A DNA stretch of 5,202 nucleotides from Bacteroidota bacterium. GTDB taxonomy: Bacteria > Bacteroidota > Bacteroidia > Chitinophagales > Chitinophagaceae. Below the pieces are notes generated by a model, which did not search any database, was not told the origin of the DNA, and saw only the letters and a program-made list of their open reading frames with translations. Of this stretch, positions 1 to 5,202 are shown piece by piece. The stretch spans positions 1 through 5,202 of the forward strand of contig JAEZIL010000099.1 in NCBI GenBank assembly GCA_023436685.1, given 5' to 3'. A program made the position numbers and the translations under genes. Every line of letters starts with the position of its first letter. The first letter of the stretch is position 1.

Positions 1-563
1 GTACTACAGGCCGTGGCGCTATTGGAGTTTATGGTATTGAACTGGATGAAAATAACGATGAAGTAATTGGTATGCTATGCGTATCTAAGGAGAATATCAG
101 CAAACAAATACTGGTAGTATCAGAGAATGGTATGGGTAAACGTACTCCTTTCCTTGAAAAGCTGGATGAAAATGCTACTGAAGAAGAAAAGACAAAAGCA
201 GTAAGGCGTACTAACGAAGAGGGGCAAGAGGAACTGTATCAGCTATCTTACCGTATTACCAATCGGGGTGGTAAAGGCGTTAAAACAATAAACGTTACCG
301 AGAAAACAGGTGGTTTGGTTGGATTACTGGCAGTAGAGGAAAAAGACGATCTGATGATAACATGCCGCTCGGGCATAACTATACGCATGAATGTTGCGAA
401 CATACGCGAAGCGGGACGCGCAACGCAGGGGGTCAGGCTGATAAACCTGGATGAAGGCGATTCGATAGCTGCTATTGCCCGTATTGAAGAGCAACAAGTA
501 GAAGGAGAAGATGATAAAGAAGCTGCAGGTGTGATTGATATAAATCCAGTTCCTGAAGCGTAA
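1..563 (+). CDS. gyrA: DNA gyrase subunit A, C-terminal part (5' end outside window)
   Basis: This is the last ~186 residues of DNA gyrase subunit A. The frame is open from base 3, so the gene starts upstream of the window. GyrA breaks and rejoins DNA, and with GyrB it introduces negative supercoils using ATP. The part seen here belongs to the C-terminal beta-pinwheel that wraps DNA. Recognisable blade motifs, numbered from the first visible codon, are GRGAIGVYGI (3-12), SENGMGKRT (40-48), a GyrA-box-like NRGGKG (87-92) and GRATQGVRLINL (138-149). The protein ends in an acidic tail (about 161-186, rich in E and D), as in other gyrases, where the tail is known to tune wrapping. GyrA is favoured over ParC because of the full set of blade motifs and the RGGKG box. 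About 28 extra charged residues lie between GKRT and NRGGKG compared with the E. coli protein. An intrinsic terminator follows the stop codon. Confidence 0.95.
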   Translation, partial: TTGRGAIGVYGIELDENNDEVIGMLCVSKENISKQILVVSENGMGKRTPFLEKLDENATEEEKTKAVRRTNEEGQEELYQLSYRITNRGGKGVKTINVTEKTGGLVGLLAVEEKDDLMITCRSGITIRMNVANIREAGRATQGVRLINLDEGDSIAAIARIEEQQVEGEDDKEAAGVIDINPVPEA

Positions 564-600
564 CTATCACATTGCTATTGTATTGTAATAATTGCAAGTT

Positions 601-637
601 AAATCTCCCATTTATAAAGATGGGAGATTTGTTTTTT
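601..637 (+). terminator. Intrinsic terminator of gyrA
   Basis: A perfect 10-bp inverted repeat (AAATCTCCCA at 601-610, TGGGAGATTT at 621-630) encloses a 10-base loop and is followed by G and a run of six T. It lies 38 bases after the gyrA stop codon. The geometry is that of a Rho-independent terminator, so gyrA and the TPR gene are probably separate transcripts. The stem begins with A residues opposite T residues, so some function on the minus strand is possible, but no minus-strand gene reads into it. Confidence 0.9.
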
Positions 638-639
638 AA

Positions 640-648
640 TATTTTCGC
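640..648 (+). promoter_or_regulatory. Possible -7 promoter element for the TPR gene
   Basis: TATTTTCGC matches the Bacteroidota -7 consensus TAnnTTTGC with one mismatch and lies 18 bases before the ATG at 667, directly after the gyrA terminator. A start of transcription a few bases downstream would give a leader of about 12-15 bases. I see no clear -33 TTTG at the usual distance, since that position falls in the terminator stem. The call rests on one imperfect motif in AT-rich DNA plus its sensible position. Confidence 0.4.
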
Positions 649-666
649 ACTACGAACAAAAACAAA

Positions 667-1935
667 ATGATGAAAAAAATCACGTTGATCGCTGCTGGCA
701 TCGGTATTACCTTCAGCAGCTTTGGCCAGAAACAAAACATACAAAGCGCCAACAACATGCTAAAGGAAAAGGATTACGATAGAGCACTGGAATACATCAA
801 CCTGGCAGCAAATGATCCTTCTACAAAAGATGATCCTAAAACTTACTTTGTAAAAGGGAATATTTATATGAACATGCAAAGTGAGCCTAAGTATAAGGAT
901 TCATATCCTTATCGTGAAGCTGGAAAGGCATACCTGAATGCAGTAAAATTAAAGCCCAATTATGAAAAAGAAACCCTGGACCAGGCTTTGCTGAATATAG
1001 CTTTCAATTACTATAACGATGGTATCATGGCATTCAACGATAAAAAGTATGATGACGCCATGAGCTTTATGAAAACCACAGTAGACATCCACGGCCTGGA
1101 CGGTGGTAAAAGGTTTGTAAATAAAAGCTTCGATACAGTAGCTGCACAAAGCAAAATGATAGCTGCATATAGCGCGGTATATGCTAATAAAGCAGAAGAG
1201 GCTTTGCCATTGTTGCTGGCTGCTAAAAACGACCCTTTAGCTGTAAATGCAAATATATATGTAATGCTGTCTGAGGTTTACCGCCAACAAAATAAGGATG
1301 CTGAATTTATGGCAATACTTGACGAAGGCGCATCAAAATACCCTGATAACGATAATATCCGTGTTCAGCAGCTTAACTATTATATTAAATCGGGCAAGCA
1401 GGACGTGATTATTGCTAAACTGGAAGAGGCTATTGCCAAAAACCCTAGCAATGCAAGCTACCAGATGCAATTGGCTAATACATATAATACTATGGCCAAC
1501 CCTAAAGATGCTTCAGGCAATGATCTTCCCAAACCGGCTAATAGCAGCGAACTGATGGATAAAGCAGAAGGTCACTACCTTGCCGCTTTAAAAATTGACG
1601 CAAATAATGTAGGATATCAATATAATACAGGTGCACTTTATTTCAACCAGGCAACTGAAGTGAATAACCAAATGAATAAGGTGACCGGAACCAGCGCCGC
1701 TGAAACCAAAAAGTACGATGAGCTAAAGGTGAAACGCGATGGTTATTTTGAGAAGGCTATACCTTACCTGGAAAAAACATATACTACCCTGGAACCAAAC
1801 AAATCTTCATGGACTGATGATGACAGGTTTTATTATCAGTCATCGCTGGTAGCACTACGCGAAATCTATGCAAGACAAAACAAGCTGGATAAAGCCAAAG
1901 AACTGAAAGACAAACTGGATGCCAGCAGAAAGTAA
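667..1935 (+). CDS. Exported tetratricopeptide-repeat (TPR) protein
   Basis: The 422-residue product starts with a typical Sec signal peptide: MMKK, then a hydrophobic core (residues 5-17), then SSFG|Q with likely cleavage after Gly20. Gln at +1 is common in Bacteroidota exported proteins. There is no lipobox cysteine, so it is probably periplasmic or surface-associated and soluble. The rest is helical with TPR-like pairs, the clearest at about 24-55 (KEKDYDRALEYINLAANDP), 107-140 (FNDKKYDDAMSFMKT), 196-226, 231-262 (LEEAIAKNPSN), 299-325 and 392-418 (ARQNKLDKAKELKDKL). TPR arrays bind other proteins, but the partner and role cannot be read from the sequence. The gene begins with tandem ATG codons at 667 and 670; either could be used, and both leave the signal peptide intact. 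An A-rich stretch without Shine-Dalgarno precedes it, as is usual in this phylum. It lies downstream of gyrA but behind a terminator, so a functional link to gyrase is not implied. Confidence 0.88.
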   Translation: MMKKITLIAAGIGITFSSFGQKQNIQSANNMLKEKDYDRALEYINLAANDPSTKDDPKTYFVKGNIYMNMQSEPKYKDSYPYREAGKAYLNAVKLKPNYEKETLDQALLNIAFNYYNDGIMAFNDKKYDDAMSFMKTTVDIHGLDGGKRFVNKSFDTVAAQSKMIAAYSAVYANKAEEALPLLLAAKNDPLAVNANIYVMLSEVYRQQNKDAEFMAILDEGASKYPDNDNIRVQQLNYYIKSGKQDVIIAKLEEAIAKNPSNASYQMQLANTYNTMANPKDASGNDLPKPANSSELMDKAEGHYLAALKIDANNVGYQYNTGALYFNQATEVNNQMNKVTGTSAAETKKYDELKVKRDGYFEKAIPYLEKTYTTLEPNKSSWTDDDRFYYQSSLVALREIYARQNKLDKAKELKDKLDASRK

Positions 1936-1958
1936 TTTTATTTCTCTGTATTGCATAA

Positions 1959-1995
1959 GAAAAGCCGCTGCGATTTGCAACGGCTTTTCCTTTAT
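1959..1995. terminator. Shared bidirectional terminator between convergent genes
   Basis: A perfect 9-bp inverted repeat, GAAAAGCCG (1959-1967) and CGGCTTTTC (1981-1989), encloses a 13-base loop. Inside the loop TGC/GCA can pair to extend the stem past one mismatch. On the plus strand the right arm runs into CTTTTCCTTTAT; on the minus strand the other arm reads CTTTTCTTAT. Both directions therefore have a GC stem base followed by a U-rich tract. It lies 23 bases after the TPR stop codon and 21 bases after the stop codon of the convergent E1 gene, so it can end both transcripts. Confidence 0.85.
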
Positions 1996-2010
1996 AACTT
2001 AACTTATAGT

Positions 2011-4410
2011 TTATTCAGCTATCATCTCCTCTATCACAGCAGCTATATCTTCTGCATTAGGTTTCGAGAAGTAATCGCCATCGGTAGCGTAAGCAGGCCG
2101 GTGCGCCTGCGCAGTGAGTGTACGTGGTGCAGCATCCAGCCAGCGGAAACCACCTTGCTTTTCCATTACGTGCTGGAACATATATGCAGAAGCACCTCCG
2201 GGAACATCCTCGTCAACAAATAATATTCGGTTCGTCTTTTCTAGAGATGTAACAATCATATGATTAACGTCGAACGGAAGAAGTGTGCGTACATCTATTA
2301 CTTCGCAACTTATACCTTGTGGTTCCAGATAATTAGTAATTGCTTCTTCAATAACCCTGAGTGTGGATCCGTAAGAAACGATGGTAATATCAGCACCTTC
2401 GCGCACTATTTCAGGCACACCAAATGGCACAGTAAACTCGTTCAGGTTATCAGGCATCCTTTCTTTCAGCCTATAACCGTTCAGGCATTCTATAACTATA
2501 CCCGGTTCGTCGCTTTGCAACAAAGTGTTGTACATACCGGCAGCCTGTACCATATTGCGAGGCACGCACAGGTGCATTCCTCTAATGCTATTAATGATCA
2601 TACCAATAGGCGAACCACTGTGCCAGATACCTTCAAGCCTATGGCCGCGTGTACGTACTATAAGTGGACATTTTTGACCACCACGTGTACGATATTGCAT
2701 AGTGGCTACATCATCGCTTAGGGGTTGCAAGCCATACAGCAAATAGTCTAAATATTGTATCTCCGCTATTGGGCGAAGGCCACGCATAGCCATACCCAGG
2801 CCCTGACCAATGATAGTGGCCTCCCGGATACCTGTATCGGATATACGCAGTTCACCATACTTTTCCTGCAAGCCTGCAAAACCCTGGTTTACATCCCCTA
2901 TCTTACCAAGATCTTCGCCGAATGCAACTACCGCAGGATTGTTTGCGAAGGTATGATCGAAGAATTTGTTCAATATTTCGTAACCATTGAGCGAGACTGA
3001 ATTGCTTGTGTAAACAGGTGCTACTTCTTTTATATTGCTAACCGCATATTTAGATTGTGAATACAGGTGCGAACTAAATTTATCGCGATTATCCTGCGTC
3101 AAAGAATCGTATAGGTTACGTAAGTTTCTCACTGCATCACTATTGCCATTGCACATTCCTAATGCCCGGCGTAGCGTTTGCATTACGTCTTTGCGTATTG
3201 GTTCTTTAATAGCGTTTAATTGCTGAACCATTTGTGCTATTTGCTGGGCATGCTCACCGCCTTCATACACCACCTGATTGCAGGCCGTGGTGGCTTGCTG
3301 TATCTGTTGGCGAATAGGACTAAGAAAATTATCCCATGCACGTTGTTTAGCAGTACGTGCTTCATTTCTGGCTTCTTCTTCTATTTTTTGCAATTCTTCC
3401 TCTTCAACTATACCATTATCCAGCAGGAAGGCACGCATTTGTGTAAGGCAGTCCATTTCCCTTTCCCATTCCAGGCGCTCTTTACTTTTATAACGCTCGT
3501 GCGAGCCTGAAGTTGAATGCCCTTGGGGCTGCGTTACTTCCTGAACATGGAATATAGCAGGGATATGCGTTTCGCGTATACGCTGTACGCCTTCCTGAAA
3601 GGTTTGTACAAGACCGGCATAGTCCCAGCCTTTAACTGTATAAATATTAAGGCCTCCTTTGCGGTCGTCCCACTGCATGCCGGCCAGCGCTTCAGAAATT
3701 GAATTTTTTGTTGTTTGATATTTACGCGGTACCGATATGCCGTAGCCATCATCCCAAACGAAAATAGCCATAGGCACCTGCAGTACACCTGCAGCATTTA
3801 CTGTTTCCCAGAAAAGGCCTTCAGAAGTTGAAGCATCGCCAATGGTACAAAAAACCACTTCATTACCATTGCGTGTAAACTTTTCGAAACCTGTTTGCAG
3901 CTCTTTTACATTGCGGTACATCTTAGATGCATTTGCAAGGCCCAGAGCCCGTACCATTTGCCCAGCAGTGGGCGATATATCGCTTGACGATTGTGGGGCC
4001 TTGGTTAAATCTATCCATTCACCGTTCTCGTCCAGCCACCGGGTAGCATAGTGCCCGTTCATCATGCGCCCTGCAGTTGCAGGTTCATTATCAACATCGG
4101 GGTTGGCGTATAGCTGACTGAAGAATTTTTCAATATCGCTCATGCCTGTGGCAAACATCAGGCTTTGATCGCGGTAGTAGCCGGAACGTATATCGCCTGG
4201 TTGCATACACTTGGCAGCGGCTATTTGAGCCAATTCTTTACCATCGCCAAAAATACCAAACTTGGCTTTGCCGGTTAGTACTTCTCTGCGGCCTATAAGG
4301 CTGGCTTCACGACTGGCTACAGCCAGTTTATAATCGCTTAGTGCTTCTTGTTTAAAATCTTCAAAAGATAATCTTGTAGATTTTTTAATAGTTGTGGCTT
4401 CCTGCAGCAT
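2011..4410 (-). CDS. Fused E1 alpha/beta 2-oxoacid dehydrogenase, probably branched-chain type
   Basis: This 799-residue protein joins both halves of a thiamine-diphosphate-dependent E1 enzyme, which decarboxylates a 2-oxoacid and passes the acyl group to the lipoyl domain of E2. The alpha half (about 20-330) has the TPP/Mg region GDASTSEG (191-198) through WDDGYGISVP (219-228), and a loop GHSTSGSHERYKSKE (297-311). That loop resembles the GHHSTSDDS loop of branched-chain E1 alpha more than the pyruvate-type YHGHSMSDP. A charged, Gln-rich helical linker spans about 331-470. The beta half has AFGEDLG (496-502, with the catalytic-type Glu499), GIREATIIGQGLGMAMRGLR (527-546), the transketolase pyrimidine domain to about 650, and the C-terminal domain with SYGSTL (679-684), VIDVRTLLPFD (704-714) and VDEDVPGGA (732-740). 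Separate subunits are about 330-400 residues each, so the length fits a complete fusion. No E2 or E3 gene is adjacent. The substrate (branched-chain oxoacids or pyruvate) is inferred from motifs only. ATG at 4410 is chosen because no in-frame Met follows until residue 69 and a promoter motif lies just upstream. Confidence 0.92.
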   Translation of the reverse strand: MLQEATTIKKSTRLSFEDFKQEALSDYKLAVASREASLIGRREVLTGKAKFGIFGDGKELAQIAAAKCMQPGDIRSGYYRDQSLMFATGMSDIEKFFSQLYANPDVDNEPATAGRMMNGHYATRWLDENGEWIDLTKAPQSSSDISPTAGQMVRALGLANASKMYRNVKELQTGFEKFTRNGNEVVFCTIGDASTSEGLFWETVNAAGVLQVPMAIFVWDDGYGISVPRKYQTTKNSISEALAGMQWDDRKGGLNIYTVKGWDYAGLVQTFQEGVQRIRETHIPAIFHVQEVTQPQGHSTSGSHERYKSKERLEWEREMDCLTQMRAFLLDNGIVEEEELQKIEEEARNEARTAKQRAWDNFLSPIRQQIQQATTACNQVVYEGGEHAQQIAQMVQQLNAIKEPIRKDVMQTLRRALGMCNGNSDAVRNLRNLYDSLTQDNRDKFSSHLYSQSKYAVSNIKEVAPVYTSNSVSLNGYEILNKFFDHTFANNPAVVAFGEDLGKIGDVNQGFAGLQEKYGELRISDTGIREATIIGQGLGMAMRGLRPIAEIQYLDYLLYGLQPLSDDVATMQYRTRGGQKCPLIVRTRGHRLEGIWHSGSPIGMIINSIRGMHLCVPRNMVQAAGMYNTLLQSDEPGIVIECLNGYRLKERMPDNLNEFTVPFGVPEIVREGADITIVSYGSTLRVIEEAITNYLEPQGISCEVIDVRTLLPFDVNHMIVTSLEKTNRILFVDEDVPGGASAYMFQHVMEKQGGFRWLDAAPRTLTAQAHRPAYATDGDYFSKPNAEDIAAVIEEMIAE

Positions 4411-4413
4411 ATG

Positions 4414-4422
4414 GCAAAGGTA
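4414..4422 (-). promoter_or_regulatory. -7 promoter element of the E1 fusion gene
   Basis: On the minus strand this reads TACCTTTGC, a perfect match to the Bacteroidota -7 consensus TAnnTTTGC. Only three bases (CAT) separate it from the ATG at 4410, so the expected transcription start is at or next to the start codon. A TTTG (4448-4451) that could act as the -33 element lies 25 bases upstream, longer than the usual spacing of roughly 19-21. No Shine-Dalgarno sequence is present. Confidence 0.6.
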
Positions 4423-4451
4423 AAGTCAATTCGTAAAAGGGAAAATACAAA

Positions 4452-4480
4452 TTTAATAAACTACAGGCAGCGTTGTAGTT
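4452..4480 (-). terminator. Weak possible terminator after the GRAM-like gene
   Basis: Read on the minus strand, AACTACA (4480-4474) pairs with TGTAGTT (4465-4459) around an 8-base loop and is followed by the T-rich TATTAAAT. The hairpin begins inside the stop codon of the 108-residue gene. The stem has only two G-C pairs and the T tract is interrupted, so it may attenuate rather than stop transcription. Confidence 0.3.
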
Positions 4481-4806
4481 CAAATATTAGGGGACATTCG
4501 CTGGTCTTCTATAGCTTTTTCCCATTTTGCGTAATCAAGTACGCTGAATTTTACTACATCGTATTGCAAATAATGAATGGCAAGAATATTAGAGTCGGTG
4601 TGTAAGTGTTCATTTGAAATGCTATTGATCGTATCCAGGTCTACCGAGGTGGCAGGTATACTGGCTCCTTCAATAACAAAAACAATGTGTTTGGGGGTTA
4701 ATACCAGCTTGCCATGTTGCATAACCGATTCAGAATCTACCCACAGGGCCGGTTCACTTAGTACTACTCCTTCACGTTTTAGCTTTTCGCCTACAGTCCT
4801 TTCCAT
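4480..4806 (-). CDS. Small GRAM/PH-like domain protein of unknown function
   Basis: The 108-residue product has no signal peptide, membrane segment or cysteine and should be cytoplasmic. Its pattern resembles a GRAM or bacterial PH-like domain: a short N-terminal region (GEKLKREGVVL, 6-16), then HGKLVLTPKHIVFV (31-44), which looks like the opening strands of the fold, a SVDLDTINSIS strand-turn (54-64), further strands at 73-79 and 84-90, and a closing helix DYAKWEKAIEDQ (91-102) with Trp95. GRAM/PH folds bind lipids or proteins in other systems, but no ligand can be assigned here. This is a pattern judgement, not a firm family match. The ATG at 4806 is preferred over an in-frame GTG one codon upstream. 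A perfect -7 motif lies 20 bases before the ATG, so the gene probably has its own promoter. It sits 30 bases after the transporter gene and 69 bases before the E1 gene. Confidence 0.75.
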   Translation of the reverse strand: MERTVGEKLKREGVVLSEPALWVDSESVMQHGKLVLTPKHIVFVIEGASIPATSVDLDTINSISNEHLHTDSNILAIHYLQYDVVKFSVLDYAKWEKAIEDQRMSPNI

Positions 4807-4826
4807 CACTTGGTAGTTTAGTTATA

Positions 4827-4835
4827 GCAAAGCTA
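4827..4835 (-). promoter_or_regulatory. -7 promoter element of the GRAM-like gene
   Basis: On the minus strand this reads TAGCTTTGC, a perfect match to TAnnTTTGC. It begins one base after the stop codon of the transporter gene and 20 bases before the ATG at 4806, which predicts a leader of about 15-18 bases without Shine-Dalgarno. No convincing TTTG is seen at the -33 position, which lies inside the transporter coding sequence. Confidence 0.55.
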
Positions 4836-4836
4836 C

Positions 4837-5202
4837 CTAATCTATGCCACCGCGCTCCTTTATATATCCTTTTATGCGTAAGGGCTTCAAAACCCGTATC
4901 ATCTGTAAAACTACAGATAAGCATATAAGCCCCATGCCTAAATAGAAACCCCAATTTAGCTCGTTATTTTCCCCAAAAAATATAAAAGCGAGTATAATAC
5001 CATATACAGGCTCCAGGTTTACGCTTAAGGTTGCTGTAAATGAGCTGATATGTTTCAATGCACTTAAGGCAAGCGACTGAGCCCAAACAGTACAACAAAG
5101 GCTTAGTACTATTAACCATATCCAATCGTAACCTTGTGGTATCATTAAAGTATCGGGGACATAAAATAGCTGAAGGGGCAACAGGAAGGTTATGAGCAGC
5201 CA
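4837..5202 (-). CDS. EamA/DMT-family membrane transporter, C-terminal part (5' end outside window)
   Basis: The frame is open to the window edge, giving the last 121 residues of an inner-membrane protein of the drug/metabolite transporter superfamily, whose full members have about ten helices in two EamA repeats. Visible hydrophobic segments are at about 1-15, 27-47, 54-77 and 84-104, numbered from the first visible codon. The signature stretch is ALSALKHISSFTATLSVNLE (45-64), followed by PVYGIILAFIFFGE (65-78): helix, short loop, then a helix with the conserved NLEPVYG and ending in GE, as in the last repeat of EamA proteins. A basic tail (RVLKPLRIKGYIKER, 103-117) follows the last helix and should be cytoplasmic by the positive-inside rule. 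The substrate cannot be told; members export amino acids, metabolites or drugs. The stop codon lies one base ahead of the -7 motif of the next gene, and no terminator separates them, so read-through into that gene is possible. Confidence 0.9.
   Translation of the reverse strand, partial: WLLITFLLPLQLFYVPDTLMIPQGYDWIWLIVLSLCCTVWAQSLALSALKHISSFTATLSVNLEPVYGIILAFIFFGENNELNWGFYLGMGLICLSVVLQMIRVLKPLRIKGYIKERGGID

Noticed and set aside
472..744. Minus-strand open frame across the end of gyrA and the start of the TPR gene
   Set aside because: It crosses the gyrA terminator and is antisense to two well-supported genes.
949..1149. Minus-strand open frame inside the TPR gene
   Set aside because: It is antisense to a gene with a clear signal peptide and repeat pattern, and shows no motif of its own.
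3534..3797. Minus-strand open frame of 87 codons
   Set aside because: It is an alternative frame inside the E1 gene, overlapping the conserved TPP region in the true frame.
2260..4051. Several plus-strand open frames of 60-150 codons
   Set aside because: They lie entirely opposite the E1 fusion gene, whose protein has strong family motifs along its length. Their translations have no recognisable domains and biased composition typical of antisense frames.
4411..4605. Plus-strand open frame starting immediately next to the E1 start codon
   Set aside because: It covers the E1 promoter region and then runs antisense to the GRAM-like gene; low-complexity composition and no supporting signal.
4577..4816. 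Plus-strand open frame of 79 codons
   Set aside because: It is wholly antisense to the 108-residue minus-strand gene, which has the better protein pattern and an upstream promoter motif.
4772..4954. Minus-strand open frame of 60 codons overlapping the end of the transporter gene
   Set aside because: It is out of frame with both the transporter and the GRAM-like gene and resembles no protein family.
1..5202. A new defence, mobile or secretion system
   Set aside because: All complete genes fit ordinary housekeeping or metabolic roles, with no integrase, transposase, repeats, toxin-antitoxin pair, CRISPR array or tRNA attachment site visible.

Overview
The window looks like core chromosome of a Bacteroidota bacterium, most likely near the Chitinophagaceae/Sphingobacteriia. 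This is inferred from four things: an E1 alpha/beta fusion of the type common in that phylum, a signal peptide ending in FGQ, the lack of Shine-Dalgarno sequences ahead of starts, and copies of the Bacteroidota -7 promoter motif TAnnTTTGC just upstream of two minus-strand starts.

Left part, plus strand: the 3' end of gyrA (last ~186 codons, 1-563) is followed by a strong intrinsic terminator (601-637). Next is a complete gene for an exported tetratricopeptide-repeat protein (667-1935) with a probable promoter of its own. A hairpin at 1959-1989 then separates it from the converging minus-strand genes. It has U-rich tracts on both sides and probably terminates transcription from both directions.

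Right part, minus strand, read from right to left: the 3' part of an EamA/DMT-type membrane transporter (5202-4837, running off the window), a 108-residue protein with a GRAM/PH-like pattern (4806-4480), and a 799-residue fused E1 alpha/beta 2-oxoacid dehydrogenase, probably branched-chain type (4410-2011). Both complete genes have a perfect TAnnTTTGC motif directly upstream, so each is probably transcribed separately. The motif before the E1 gene sits so close to the ATG that its mRNA may be leaderless.

The genes do not form one pathway: they cover DNA topology, an envelope or periplasmic TPR scaffold, 2-oxoacid oxidation, an unknown small protein and transport. No mobile element, CRISPR array, tRNA, rRNA or defence system is visible. 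The points worth a second look are details within ordinary genes: an apparent charged insertion in the GyrA C-terminal domain, a divergent TPP-binding motif in the E1 fusion, the possible leaderless start, the shared terminator and the small GRAM-like protein.
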